A stretch of DNA of 64,000 nt from Calditrichales bacterium MX18-03 (lineage in GTDB: Bacteria > Bacillota > Clostridia > Lutisporales > Lutisporaceae). Both the position numbers and the translations under genes were made by a program. Location of the stretch: NCBI GenBank assembly GCA_021083345.1, contig JAJGRE010000001.1:434001-498000 (forward strand). The letters are read 5' to 3'. The notes beneath the pieces were generated by a model. It ran no database searches. It was given only the letters and a program-made list of their open reading frames with translations, and was not told the origin of the DNA. Below, in pieces: positions 8,540-17,099 of this stretch (within the stretch, counting starts at the first letter, position 1; every line of letters begins with the position of its first letter).

Positions 8540-9480
8540 TCCAATCTCTCCCTTATGTTTACTATTGTGTTCTCCAAGGATTCCATATCCTCCACATTGT
8601 AAACACTCAGGCCTTTGTCAATTTTCTTTACGAATGCAGATAGGGTCTTGCCCGGGCCTACCTCGATGAAGGTATCGACACCCAGATCAATCATCCTGCG
8701 GATGCTGTCCTCCCAGAGAACAGAGTTGCTGACCTGTTCGATCAGGCACCTTTTGATCTCATATTTGTCCATGATGATTTGCGCATTGACATTGGATACC
8801 ACCGGAAGCGTATTATCCTGGATCTCCACCTGCTCCAGCTCTAAAGCCAGCTTATCCCCCGCAGGCTTCAAAAGGCTGGAATGGAAGGGTGCGCTGACCG
8901 GCAGCACCATTGCGCGCTTGGCGCCCTTTTCCTTCAAAATGCCGCAGGCATGCTCCACCGCTTTGGTGTGACCTGCAATAACGATCTGTCCGGGGCAATT
9001 GAAGTTGGCCGCCTCTACGACACCATAGCCGCTTGCCATCTTCAGGCATTCCAGTACTGCCTCCCGCTCCATTCCCATCACTGCCGCCATGGTGCCTTCA
9101 CCTGCTGGAACTGCTTCCTGCATGTACTTGCCCCTTTTACGGACCAGTGCCACAGCGTCCTCAAAGCGGATTGCATTGGACGCAACCAGAGCCGAATATT
9201 CCCCAAGGCTTAATCCTGCCGTAATATGCGGCTGGATCCCTCTGAGCTTCAATACTTCCAATAAGGCAATGCTGGTTGTCAGAATGGAGGGCTGTGTGTT
9301 CTCCGTCTGTTTGAGCTCCTCCTCGCTTCCCTCGAAGCAAAGCTTCTTCATGTCGATGCCCAGCCGCTGGCTGGCCATATCGAATATTGCCATCGCTTCG
9401 CTGTAGTTTTCTGCAATCTCCCTGCCCATGCCGGAATACTGTGCGCCCTGGCCTGGGAAGATGCACGCAATTTTAGACAA
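8530..9480 (-). CDS. fabD: Malonyl-CoA:ACP transacylase
   Basis: Transfers malonyl from CoA to AcpP. The 316-residue protein begins (M)SKIACIFPGQGAQYSGMGRE; the nucleophile motif GLSLGEYSALVAS has its Ser near residue 90, and the catalytic His lies in PVSAPFHSSLL near 200. The start is TTG 9480, with GGAGG 7 nt upstream. It is followed by fabG with overlap and preceded by fabK 37 bp away. It uses malonyl-CoA, the same metabolite that releases FapR from DNA. Confidence 0.96.
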   Translation of the reverse strand: MSKIACIFPGQGAQYSGMGREIAENYSEAMAIFDMASQRLGIDMKKLCFEGSEEELKQTENTQPSILTTSIALLEVLKLRGIQPHITAGLSLGEYSALVASNAIRFEDAVALVRKRGKYMQEAVPAGEGTMAAVMGMEREAVLECLKMASGYGVVEAANFNCPGQIVIAGHTKAVEHACGILKEKGAKRAMVLPVSAPFHSSLLKPAGDKLALELEQVEIQDNTLPVVSNVNAQIIMDKYEIKRCLIEQVSNSVLWEDSIRRMIDLGVDTFIEVGPGKTLSAFVKKIDKGLSVYNVEDMESLENTIVNIRERLECN

Positions 9481-9517
9481 TCCTATTCCTCCTTACATGT
9501 ATGCTTCAGTGTCATAT

Positions 9518-10459
9518 TTATGAAAGTTGGTTGATCAGCTTCAATACCTTTTCCGTATCCCGCAAGATGTCATCGATAATCGCTTTTGCAGGCTTGATTT
9601 CCTTAACCAGTCCGCTGATCTGGCCTGCCATGACCGATCCAAAATCAGCATCACCCTCCACAACCGCTGCTCTTAGTCTTCCAAGACCCAGTTTTTCGTA
9701 TTCTTCTGCGGTTGCATTGACCTTTTCCAGCTTTTCAAACTCTCTAGCCAGTTTGTTCTTTATGATTCTGACCGGATGCCCGGTGGCGCGTCCGCTTACC
9801 ACAGTGCCCCTGTCACCCGCTTTAATAATAGCTTTCTTGTAGTTTTCATGGGCCGTGCATTCCGATGCACAAACGAAGATCGTTCCAAGCTGCACCCCCT
9901 GCGCACCCAACGCAAATGCGGAAACCATCCCTCTTCCGTCTGCTATCCCGCCTGCAGCGATGACCGGAATACTGACGGCATCCACGACCTGGGGTACCAG
10001 AGCCATGGTTGTCAGCTCCCCCACATGTCCGCCGGACTCTGTTCCTTCAGCAATCACAGCATCAACGCCTTCCTGCTCCATTTTCTTTGCCAAAGCCACC
10101 GCAGGTACCACCGGTATGATCTTTGTGCCAATCTCCTTGAACCTTGGAATATATTTCCCAGGATTTCCTGCACCGGTAGTAATGACCGGCACCCGCTCTT
10201 CATAAGCTGCATCTATGACCTCCTCCACAAAGGGAGAAAGCAGCATAATGTTGACGCCAAAGGGTTTATCAGTCAGTTTCTTTACTTTTTGTATTTCATT
10301 CCTCACAAAATCCGCCGGTGCATTGCCTGCACCGATGATTCCCAAGCCGCCGGCATTTGAGACTGCTGCTGCCAGTTCGGCAGTTGCGACCCAAGCCATT
10401 CCGCCCTGCAGGATCGGGTACTGGATGCCTAGAATTCTGCATATGGATGTATTGAACAT
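9518..10459 (-). CDS. fabK: Enoyl-ACP reductase II, FMN-dependent
   Basis: Carries out the last reduction of the elongation cycle and replaces FabI in this organism as far as the window shows. The 313-residue TIM-barrel protein of the nitronate monooxygenase/FabK family begins MFNTSICRILGIQYPILQGG. Flavin-binding glycine-rich segments include VIAEGTESGGHVG and IPVIAAGGIADGRGM. ATG 10459 follows GGGAGG. It lies 5 bp after fabH in the cluster. FabK-type reductases are known to be little affected by triclosan. Confidence 0.95.
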   Translation of the reverse strand: MFNTSICRILGIQYPILQGGMAWVATAELAAAVSNAGGLGIIGAGNAPADFVRNEIQKVKKLTDKPFGVNIMLLSPFVEEVIDAAYEERVPVITTGAGNPGKYIPRFKEIGTKIIPVVPAVALAKKMEQEGVDAVIAEGTESGGHVGELTTMALVPQVVDAVSIPVIAAGGIADGRGMVSAFALGAQGVQLGTIFVCASECTAHENYKKAIIKAGDRGTVVSGRATGHPVRIIKNKLAREFEKLEKVNATAEEYEKLGLGRLRAAVVEGDADFGSVMAGQISGLVKEIKPAKAIIDDILRDTEKVLKLINQLS

Positions 10460-10463
10460 TGTG

Positions 10464-11474
10464 TTACCTCCCGATATTTTTCCACTTCATCACGATTGAA
10501 CCCCAGGTCAGACCGCCTCCAAAACCGACCAGGACAATTGTATCCCCCTCTTTGAGAAGGTTTTTTCTGTTAGCTTCATCAAGGGCAACTGCCACAGAAG
10601 CGGCGGACATGTTGCCGTATTTGTTGAGATTGACATAGACTTTTTCCGGCGAAATCTTCAGCCGTCTGGTTGCAGATTCGATAATGCGGATATTGGCCTG
10701 ATGAGGGATCAGGAAGTCGATATCTACCTTTGTCATCCCAATTTTTTCAAGGGCTTTTTCCGCGGCCTCTCCCATTATTTTAATAGCAAACTTGTATACC
10801 TCTGTGCCATCCATCTTTATGTAATGAAGCCGCTCTTCTATGGATTTCCCAGAGACCGGTATCCTGGAACCTCCCGCCGGCAGCGTCAGTAGGTGTGCCC
10901 CCATGCCATCCGCTCCCAGATAACTGGATAAGATCCCAAAATCGCCGTCAACTTCGGAAATCACTGCAGCACCGGCACCGTCACCAAATAGGACGCAGGT
11001 GTTGCGGTCGGTATAATCACAGATTTTCGACAGGGTTTCTGCACCGATAACCAGTATATTTTTGAACAGCCCTGTTTTGACAAAGCTCTCAGCCATAGCG
11101 ATCCCATAAATGAAACCGGTGCAAGCTGCTTCGATGTCAACAGCGGCTGCATGAACCGCACCGATATTTTTTTGGACGATGCAAGCAGTGGAAGGAAATG
11201 ACATATCCGGTGTCACAGTGGCAACAAGGATCAGGTCGATCTCCTCAGGTGCTTTTCCGGCGTTTTCCAAGGCTGCCTGAGCCGCTTTGGTTGCCAGATC
11301 CGACGTAGCCGTATTCTCATCCGCAATCCGGCGCTCCTCAATGCCTGAACGGGTTCTGATCCATTCATCATTGGTATCCACGATTTTCTCCAGGTCAAAA
11401 TTCGTCAGCACCTTTTCAGGCAAAAAGCTTCCAGTACCGATGATCCCGGCTCTCTTACTATTGCTCATTCTCAT
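10464..11474 (-). CDS. fabH: 3-oxoacyl-ACP synthase III
   Basis: Starts fatty-acid synthesis by condensing an acyl-CoA with malonyl-ACP. The catalytic triad is visible: Cys in DIEAACTGFIYG (near 116), His in LIPHQANIRI and Asn in YGNMSAAS. Of several in-frame starts I choose ATG 11474, 6 nt after GGGAG, giving 336 residues. The start lies inside the plsX reading frame (17-nt overlap), indicating coupling with plsX. This is the usual fapR-plsX-fabH order. Confidence 0.97.
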   Translation of the reverse strand: MRMSNSKRAGIIGTGSFLPEKVLTNFDLEKIVDTNDEWIRTRSGIEERRIADENTATSDLATKAAQAALENAGKAPEEIDLILVATVTPDMSFPSTACIVQKNIGAVHAAAVDIEAACTGFIYGIAMAESFVKTGLFKNILVIGAETLSKICDYTDRNTCVLFGDGAGAAVISEVDGDFGILSSYLGADGMGAHLLTLPAGGSRIPVSGKSIEERLHYIKMDGTEVYKFAIKIMGEAAEKALEKIGMTKVDIDFLIPHQANIRIIESATRRLKISPEKVYVNLNKYGNMSAASVAVALDEANRKNLLKEGDTIVLVGFGGGLTWGSIVMKWKNIGR

Positions 11475-12471
11475 TATCAACTCCCGAGTTCAAAATTTCT
11501 TCCCGTATTGTCTCGACACAATGGTTGTCATACAAAAGCTTTGCCTGACGGATGGCATTTCGGATGGCTTTTGTATCGGAACTGCCGTGGGCTTTGATCA
11601 TAATGCCGTCAATGCCCAGAAACGGTGCCCCGCCTACTTCGGTATAGTCAAAGCGCTTCTTGAAATCCCGCAGGCCGCCCTTTAAAAGCAGCGCACCCAG
11701 CTTGGTCTTGAAGCTCTTCATGAATTCATTCTTCAGTGCATTGAAGACCGTTGCAGCAACGCCTTCAATACTTTTTAGCAGCACATTCCCTACAAAACCG
11801 TCGCATACGCAGACATCGCATACCCCTTCGGTAATGTCCCGTGCTTCAACATTCCCAATGAAATTGAGATTGGCCTCCTTGAGGAGCTTGTAGCCCTCTT
11901 TAGTCAGCTCATTGCCCTTGGATTCCTCCGTACCGATATTCAGGAGACCTACTCTGGGTCCTTTGATTCCCATGACCTTTTCCATATAAACCGAGCCCAT
12001 GATGGCAAATTGCAGCAGGTTTCTTGGCTTGCAATCGACATTGGCGCCCACATCGATGACCATGCAGCTGCCCTTCATCGTCGGGACAAGCGGAGACAGA
12101 CCCGGTCTGTCGATCCCTTTGATCCTTCCGACCTTGAGCAGTGAGCCGGCCAGAAATGCACCGGTACTGCCGGCGGATACGAAAGCATCACACTGTCTGT
12201 CCTTAACAAGCTTGAGGCCTACCACCATGGAAGAGTCTTTCTTGTTTTTGATTGCATGTACCGGACTTTCGTCGGCGTTGATGATCTCGGTAGCCTCGAT
12301 GATATTGATATGGCTACTTTTTTTGTCTTCTTCCGTTATGTACTTTTCTATTTCTTCCTTCAAGCCCACCAGAAAGACTTCCACACCGTAAGCCTTACTG
12401 GCTTCAATGGCGCCTTCCACGGCAGCTTTGGGCGCAAAATCGCCGCCCATGGCATCAATTGCGATCCTCAT
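11458..12471 (-). CDS. plsX: Phosphate acyltransferase PlsX
   Basis: Peripheral membrane enzyme that converts acyl-ACP to acyl-phosphate, the acyl donor for PlsY in phospholipid synthesis. The protein begins MRIAIDAMGGDFAPKAAVEG and contains the family segments VSAGSTGAFLAGSLLKVGRI and GLLNIGTEESKGNE. Two adjacent ATGs (12474 and 12471) are possible; 12471 has the better 7-nt spacing to GGAGG. It is preceded by fapR and overlaps fabH. In Bacillus, plsX is a direct FapR target. Confidence 0.96.
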   Translation of the reverse strand: MRIAIDAMGGDFAPKAAVEGAIEASKAYGVEVFLVGLKEEIEKYITEEDKKSSHINIIEATEIINADESPVHAIKNKKDSSMVVGLKLVKDRQCDAFVSAGSTGAFLAGSLLKVGRIKGIDRPGLSPLVPTMKGSCMVIDVGANVDCKPRNLLQFAIMGSVYMEKVMGIKGPRVGLLNIGTEESKGNELTKEGYKLLKEANLNFIGNVEARDITEGVCDVCVCDGFVGNVLLKSIEGVAATVFNALKNEFMKSFKTKLGALLLKGGLRDFKKRFDYTEVGGAPFLGIDGIMIKAHGSSDTKAIRNAIRQAKLLYDNHCVETIREEILNSGVDNENEQ

Positions 12472-12545
12472 CATAACCCCTCCGAATACATTTGGTCTGC
12501 CCTATAGCCCATAGTCTATTTCCAGCAGGCATGCGCTGTCACATC

Positions 12546-13109
12546 CTACTTATTGAACGACACCAGAATGAATTTGCCCCTGAAAACCTCGGCTTGCTTT
12601 GCCTTTATAAAAACCCAGACGAAGTATTTATTCCCACGGGTCCGCTGCACCTCAGCCTTGGCAACCAGCTTATCACCTGCAAATACAGGACTCTTGTATT
12701 TGATATTAGCAACACCAATCAATGCCACACTGGCATCGATAACGGCTATCGCCAAGGACTCGGCCTGTGCAAAAATATGCTGGCCCTTTACCACATTGGT
12801 CTTTTCAAAGGCCAGGGCGTGGTCGGTTTCCAATATGGAGATCCCGCTTTTGCCCAGCTCAAGGTCCACCAATTCTCCGATGATTTCTTTTCCCTGAAGG
12901 GACTTGACCTTGGTATGATTCTCTTCCGCCACATTCTTTATTCTTTCCCTCAGTTCGGGGATGGAAAGCTCCAGGCGGTCCAGGCGGATGGTCTGCACAC
13001 TGACGCAAAAAAACTCGGCAAGCTCCTCATCCGTGAGAAAAGGGTCTTTTCTGATCTTGTCAAGCAAACTGCTCTGTCTGTCTTTTTTGCTTACCCCTTT
13101 CTGTTTCAT
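12546..13109 (-). CDS. fapR: FapR, malonyl-CoA-responsive repressor of lipid synthesis
   Basis: The 187-residue protein has an N-terminal helix-turn-helix (residues about 25-45, [20 protein letters not shown]) and a C-terminal hot-dog domain, containing [20 protein letters not shown], that in known FapR proteins binds malonyl-CoA and then releases DNA. It heads the plsX-fab cluster. A 17-bp palindrome of the FapR operator type overlaps its promoter, so autorepression and control of the cluster are expected. Domain order and length match Bacillus FapR. Confidence 0.95.
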   Translation of the reverse strand: MKQKGVSKKDRQSSLLDKIRKDPFLTDEELAEFFCVSVQTIRLDRLELSIPELRERIKNVAEENHTKVKSLQGKEIIGELVDLELGKSGISILETDHALAFEKTNVVKGQHIFAQAESLAIAVIDASVALIGVANIKYKSPVFAGDKLVAKAEVQRTRGNKYFVWVFIKAKQAEVFRGKFILVSFNK

Positions 13110-13145
13110 GGCAAAGCCTCCCGAATTTTATTTTGTTATCTGCAT

Positions 13146-13162
13146 TTAGTATCTGGTACTAA
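13146..13162. promoter_or_regulatory. FapR operator
   Basis: TTAGTA-TCTGG-TACTAA is a 17-bp palindrome with perfect 6-bp arms and matches the known Bacillus/Staphylococcus FapR box (TTAGTACC..GTACTAA type). It lies 37 bp upstream of the fapR ATG and just downstream of the predicted -10, where a bound repressor would block initiation. Confidence 0.88.
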
Positions 13163-13166
13163 TATT

Positions 13167-13196
13167 AATATATAATATCTAGTGAAAGAAATGCAA
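13167..13196 (-). promoter_or_regulatory. SigA-type promoter of the fapR-plsX-fab operon
   Basis: On the minus strand TTGCAT (13196-13191) is followed by an 18-nt spacer and TATATT (13172-13167). The FapR box begins 5 bp downstream of the -10. A terminator at 13253-13277 separates this promoter from rpmF. Confidence 0.65.
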
Positions 13197-13252
13197 CTCT
13201 TTTTTGAAATTTTGTCTAAATAGCCCCTGCCTCCAAAGTGTAAGAAAAGAAA

Positions 13253-13277
13253 AATGAACCAGATAACCTGGTTCATT
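13253..13277 (-). terminator. Terminator of the yceD-rpmF unit
   Basis: AATGAACCAG (13253-13262) and CTGGTTCATT (13268-13277) form a perfect 10-bp stem. On the minus strand it is followed by TTTCTTTTCTT. It begins 5 bp after the rpmF stop. Confidence 0.8.
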
Positions 13278-13281
13278 CTTA

Positions 13282-13461
13282 TTATTTTTCTGTTGCGATG
13301 ACTGTTCTATTCTTATAATATCCGCAGGATTTGCATACCCTGTGAGGTAATTTCGGCTCATGGCACTGCGGGCATGAAACCAGTCCTGGCAGAGCGAGCT
13401 TCCAATTTGCCCGTCTTTTATCTCTTCTAGACTTTGAGTGTCTTCTCTTCGGTAAACCCAA
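13282..13461 (-). CDS. rpmF: 50S ribosomal protein L32
   Basis: Basic 59-residue large-subunit protein beginning (M)GLPKRRHSKSRRDKRRANW. It retains the zinc-ribbon form with two Cys pairs, CPQC near residue 30 and CKSC near 43. I choose TTG 13461, 8 nt after AAGGAGG; upstream GTG/TTG codons lie in or too close to that site. It follows yceD, the usual partner in bacteria, and ends at a terminator before fapR. Confidence 0.95.
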   Translation of the reverse strand: MGLPKRRHSKSRRDKRRANWKLALPGLVSCPQCHEPKLPHRVCKSCGYYKNRTVIATEK

Positions 13462-13548
13462 TTCCAACACCTCCTTATTCTATAGCTGCGACACTGTAAC
13501 TAAAAAGCATTGCTTCTCTATCTACAGTCTCTAGGGTATTTCGGATAA

Positions 13549-14064
13549 CTATCCGTTATCCTTATCAAGCAGCTTGCTTAAGGCTTGCAGCCTGGAATCT
13601 ACGGCATGACCCTCGCATTGACAGTCGTCCGCGTTCCTGTTCTTTCCGCAAACCGGGCACAGCCCTTTGCAGTCGCTTTTACAAAGTGGTTTCATGACGA
13701 TCTCGCCGGCGATTTCTCCTAACACAAGCTCGGTGATGTCAATCTTGTCGCTTTTTATGACATAGAAATCCTCGTTGTCATCTCTCGCTTCCTTTACGAA
13801 TATGAACACCGTATCAACGCGGATGTCCTCCTCAAAGCGCTCCAGACATCGTGAGCATGTCCTTGCCACCTTTGTTGTGATATGTACCTCCGCCTTGATC
13901 TTGCCTTCGTAATTGACAGCACTGCCTGTAACCTTGATGGGTGATAGGATTTCAAGATCCTCTCCGCAAAAACGGATTGTGGCGTGCTGATTGGAAACAT
14001 CGGTTATCTCAAACCGTTCTACGAACCCTTCATTCTTTGAAATACCTGCAATATTCAGTTCCAT
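13549..14064 (-). CDS. yceD: YceD/DUF177 family protein
   Basis: The 171-residue protein begins MELNIAGISKNEGFVERFEI. In bacteria and chloroplasts YceD proteins are linked to 23S rRNA accumulation and L32 incorporation, and the gene nearly always precedes rpmF, as here. The C-terminal part carries the expected cysteine-rich metal site: CKSDCKGLCPVCGKN followed by CQC. I choose ATG 14064, preceded by GAGGTGG; an ATG 18 nt upstream would put the ribosome site inside the gene. The stop codon lies in a GGATAAC..GTTATCC hairpin. Confidence 0.9.
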   Translation of the reverse strand: MELNIAGISKNEGFVERFEITDVSNQHATIRFCGEDLEILSPIKVTGSAVNYEGKIKAEVHITTKVARTCSRCLERFEEDIRVDTVFIFVKEARDDNEDFYVIKSDKIDITELVLGEIAGEIVMKPLCKSDCKGLCPVCGKNRNADDCQCEGHAVDSRLQALSKLLDKDNG

Positions 14065-14181
14065 TTGACCACCTCTATGCAATTAACAAATTTTATTATA
14101 CAAATCAAAGAATGTTTTGTCAAGCAAACTTTGCATCGCTATTCGATTTAGTATACTGCACCCTTCCGGTTTTTATAACAA

Positions 14182-14206
14182 AGAAAGCAGGTAATGCCTG
14201 CTTTCT
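14182..14206 (-). terminator. Terminator of ackA
   Basis: AGAAAGCAGG (14182-14191) and CCTGCTTTCT (14197-14206) form a 10-bp stem; on the minus strand TTTGTTATAAAAA follows. It lies 38 bp after the ackA stop. Confidence 0.75.
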
Positions 14207-14243
14207 GATTTCCAGTATTCCGATGACATATCCGGCAGGCTGA

Positions 14244-15437
14244 TTAGCCGATAAGCTCCTTGGTGTCCCTTGCGATCATCAATTCTTCGTTGGTGGGAAT
14301 CAGGAGGACTCTAACCTTCGCGCTGTCGGTAGACACATCTGTTTCTTTTCCCCTCACCTTATTCTTGGCATTATCCACTTCTATGCCGAGATAAGTCATA
14401 TCCTTGCAGACTTCCCTGCGGATATAATCCGAGTTTTCGCCCAAGCCGGCTGTAAAGACTACCGCATCAACACCGTTCATGACAGCGGCATAAGCGCCGA
14501 TATATTTCTTTACCTTATGTACAAATACGTTGAGAGCCAGCTGTGCTCTTTCATTGCCCTTCTCAGCAGCATCTTCTATGTCTCTGAAGTCGCTGCTGAC
14601 ACCGGACAAGCCCAAAACGCCGGACTTTTTGTTTGCCATGTTATCCACATCGACGATACTCATGCCTTCCTTATCCATCAGGAATTTGATGATGGCCGGA
14701 TCGAAGTCGCCGCTTCTGGTGCCCATTGCAAGACCTTCCAACGGTGTAAAACCCATAGAGGTATCAACGGACTTGCCGTACTTGACTGCTGCAATGCTTG
14801 CACCGTTTCCAAGGTGGCAGGTGACGAGCTTGAGGGACTCAAGGGGCTTCCCGAGCATTGCTGCCGCTCTCTGGGTTACATATTTATGTGAAGTTCCATG
14901 GAAGCCGTATCTTCTGATTTTGTGCTTCTCATAAAGCTCGTAAGGCAGTGCGTAGATGTAGGACTCCTTCGGCATGCTCTGATGGAAGGCCGTATCGAAT
15001 ACGCCCACCATGGGAACGCCGGGCATCAACTGCTGGCATGCTTCGATACCCATGATGTTCGGGGGGTTGTGAAGCGGTGCGATGTCAATGCATTCCTTCA
15101 AAGCAGCCATAACTGCATCATTGATGACAACAGAGCAAGCAAACTTTTCGCCTGCATGCACGACCCTATGACCCACAGCTGTAATCTCTTCCATGCTCTT
15201 GATGACGCCGTATTCTTTGTCCAGCAGAGCTTCGATAACTACCTGAAGCGCTTCCTTATGGGTGGGCATGGGCTTCTGGATGGTGATCTTGTCGCCGTCC
15301 CCCGGCTGGTGCTTTACAACAGAGCCTTCGATGCCGATCCTTTCAGCCAATCCCTTTGCGATAACGGCTTCATTGGTCATGTCGATGAACTGATACTTTA
15401 ATGAAGAACTGCCGCAATTGATAACGAGTACTTTCAT
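14244..15437 (-). CDS. ackA: Acetate kinase
   Basis: Interconverts acetate + ATP and acetyl-phosphate + ADP; in fermenting anaerobes it makes ATP from acetyl-phosphate. The 397-residue protein begins [17 protein letters not shown] (phosphate-binding loop) and has family motifs [11 protein letters not shown] near 180, CHLGNGAS near 206 and FTAGLGENS near 330. ATG 15437 follows AGGGAGG. The usual partner pta is not adjacent; the divergent neighbour is tmcAL, which also acts on acetate. The operon appears to be single-gene, with its own terminator. Confidence 0.97.
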   Translation of the reverse strand: MKVLVINCGSSSLKYQFIDMTNEAVIAKGLAERIGIEGSVVKHQPGDGDKITIQKPMPTHKEALQVVIEALLDKEYGVIKSMEEITAVGHRVVHAGEKFACSVVINDAVMAALKECIDIAPLHNPPNIMGIEACQQLMPGVPMVGVFDTAFHQSMPKESYIYALPYELYEKHKIRRYGFHGTSHKYVTQRAAAMLGKPLESLKLVTCHLGNGASIAAVKYGKSVDTSMGFTPLEGLAMGTRSGDFDPAIIKFLMDKEGMSIVDVDNMANKKSGVLGLSGVSSDFRDIEDAAEKGNERAQLALNVFVHKVKKYIGAYAAVMNGVDAVVFTAGLGENSDYIRREVCKDMTYLGIEVDNAKNKVRGKETDVSTDSAKVRVLLIPTNEELMIARDTKELIG

Positions 15438-15785
15438 TATTTTAATACCTCCCTAAAAAATTGTATCCAGCTTACTACATTTCTATATAAAATCTGTTTT
15501 TCCTGCTTTTTGTTAAAATTTTATTGATGTTATTTTACATAATTTTTCATTATTATTTGTTTTTCAGCAGAAAAAACACAGCTTTAGTATGCCTCAAGTT
15601 TTCAAGTTTTATATTACTTCAAGGAATTTTTTAACAGCCTGCCCCCTCATTCCTTTGCCTTAATAATTATAACCTTCTTCGTATTTAAATGCACCTGTAT
15701 GGCCATGCTTTTCATATCAGGGCAGGTATGATAGAATACATAATCATAAACAATAATACATGCAGGAAAAGTGAAGGAGTCATAG
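15438..15785. other. Gene-free divergent region between ackA and tmcAL
   Basis: 348 bp, AT-rich, no credible coding frame. It should hold the promoters of both divergent genes. For tmcAL a modest candidate is seen on the plus strand: TTTTCA (15709-15714), 17-nt spacer, TAGAAT (15732-15737). For ackA only weak matches such as TTAACA were found. No riboswitch or strong operator was recognised. Confidence 0.5.
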
Positions 15786-17072
15786 ATGAAGACGGTAGGA
15801 ATCGTATCGGAGTACAATCCGTTTCATAACGGACATCAGTATCATATCCAGACCGCGAAGGCAGTCTGTGAAGCCGATGCAGCGGTATGCATCATGAGCG
15901 GCAGCTTTGTCCAGCGGGGTGAGCCGGCCGTTTTTGACAAATGGACCCGGGCCAGGATGGCTATCCAGGGTGGTGCGGATCTGGTGATTGAGCTGCCCTT
16001 CGTTTTCGCCTGCCAACCCGCAGAGATATTTGCCTATGGTGCTGTAAAAATACTGGACCGTATGAACCTGGTAGACAGCTTATGCTTCGGCAGCGAGCTG
16101 GGTGATACCGGTATACTGGAAAAGCTGGCGGCGGTTCTGGCCAATGAGCCTTCTAGCTTCCGGCACATGCTCAGGCAACAGCTGTCCAAGGGCAGCTCCT
16201 ACCCCAAAGCAGTATCCGATGCACTGTCCGGCTATATTAAAGAAAGCAGCGAGCTCCCTTTTGCCGAAATCTTAAGCTTCCCCAACAACGTGCTTGGCAT
16301 CGAGTACATCAAAGCCATCCTCCAGCTGAACAGCCCCATAAAGCCGGTTGCGGTAAAGCGTATCGTGAGTCGCTACAACGACATGGAAATAACCCACGCC
16401 ATAGCTAGCGCCACAGCGATCCGAAATGAGATCAGGCAGAACGGCATGAACGAGAAAGCGGTATCCGCCATCCCCCTTGAAGCAGTTGAAACAGCGCAGG
16501 CCGCTATAGCTGCCGGCAAGCATCCTGTCTTTTTTGATGCTTACTCCGACCTGCTGCTTTACAGGCTGCGCACGATGACCCCCCATGAGCTTCAAGGCTA
16601 CCTCAATATAAAGGAGGGCATCGAGTACCGTTTGTTGAAAGCCGCGGCAAAATCAGGCAGTATCGAGGCTTTGATCGGTAATATCAAGACAAAGCGTTAT
16701 ACCAGGACGTACATCCAACGCCTTTTTTGCCACATCCTGCTGGACCTGAAGCGGCAGGACATCCAAAGCTTCAAGGCATCGGACTGTCCGGCCTATATCC
16801 GTGTTCTTGGCTTTAATGAAAAGGGATCACAGCTTTTGAAAAGACTGAAGCACTGCAGCCGGTATCCCGTCATTACCAAGACTGCCGACTTTAAAGCCCC
16901 TGTGCTGCTGCTGGAAAGGATGCTGCATTTTGACACGCTTTCAACCGATATCCGCAGCCTTGGCTACAGGGAAGCCCCTCTGAAAAAAGCAGGGGAGGAT
17001 TTTCTTACTTCTCCATACTACCATCAGGAAAAAGGTAATATATATAATATGGATACGCCGGTATCAAATTAA
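15786..17072 (+). CDS. tmcAL: tRNA(Met) cytidine acetate ligase TmcAL (YlbM)
   Basis: Uses ATP and acetate to N4-acetylate the wobble cytidine of elongator tRNA-Met. The 428-residue protein begins MKTVGIVSEYNPFHNGHQYH, with the nucleotidyltransferase HNGH motif near residues 14-17; CIMSGSFVQRGEPA and KWTRARMA are further family motifs. ATG 15786 follows GAAGGAG. It stands divergent from ackA and 27 bp upstream of ylbJ; ylbM-ylbJ proximity also occurs in Bacillus. Whether acetate level links it to ackA is only a suggestion from position. Confidence 0.94.
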   Translation: MKTVGIVSEYNPFHNGHQYHIQTAKAVCEADAAVCIMSGSFVQRGEPAVFDKWTRARMAIQGGADLVIELPFVFACQPAEIFAYGAVKILDRMNLVDSLCFGSELGDTGILEKLAAVLANEPSSFRHMLRQQLSKGSSYPKAVSDALSGYIKESSELPFAEILSFPNNVLGIEYIKAILQLNSPIKPVAVKRIVSRYNDMEITHAIASATAIRNEIRQNGMNEKAVSAIPLEAVETAQAAIAAGKHPVFFDAYSDLLLYRLRTMTPHELQGYLNIKEGIEYRLLKAAAKSGSIEALIGNIKTKRYTRTYIQRLFCHILLDLKRQDIQSFKASDCPAYIRVLGFNEKGSQLLKRLKHCSRYPVITKTADFKAPVLLLERMLHFDTLSTDIRSLGYREAPLKKAGEDFLTSPYYHQEKGNIYNMDTPVSN

Positions 17073-17099
17073 CCCGGATAAATACAATGGGGTAGCCAT

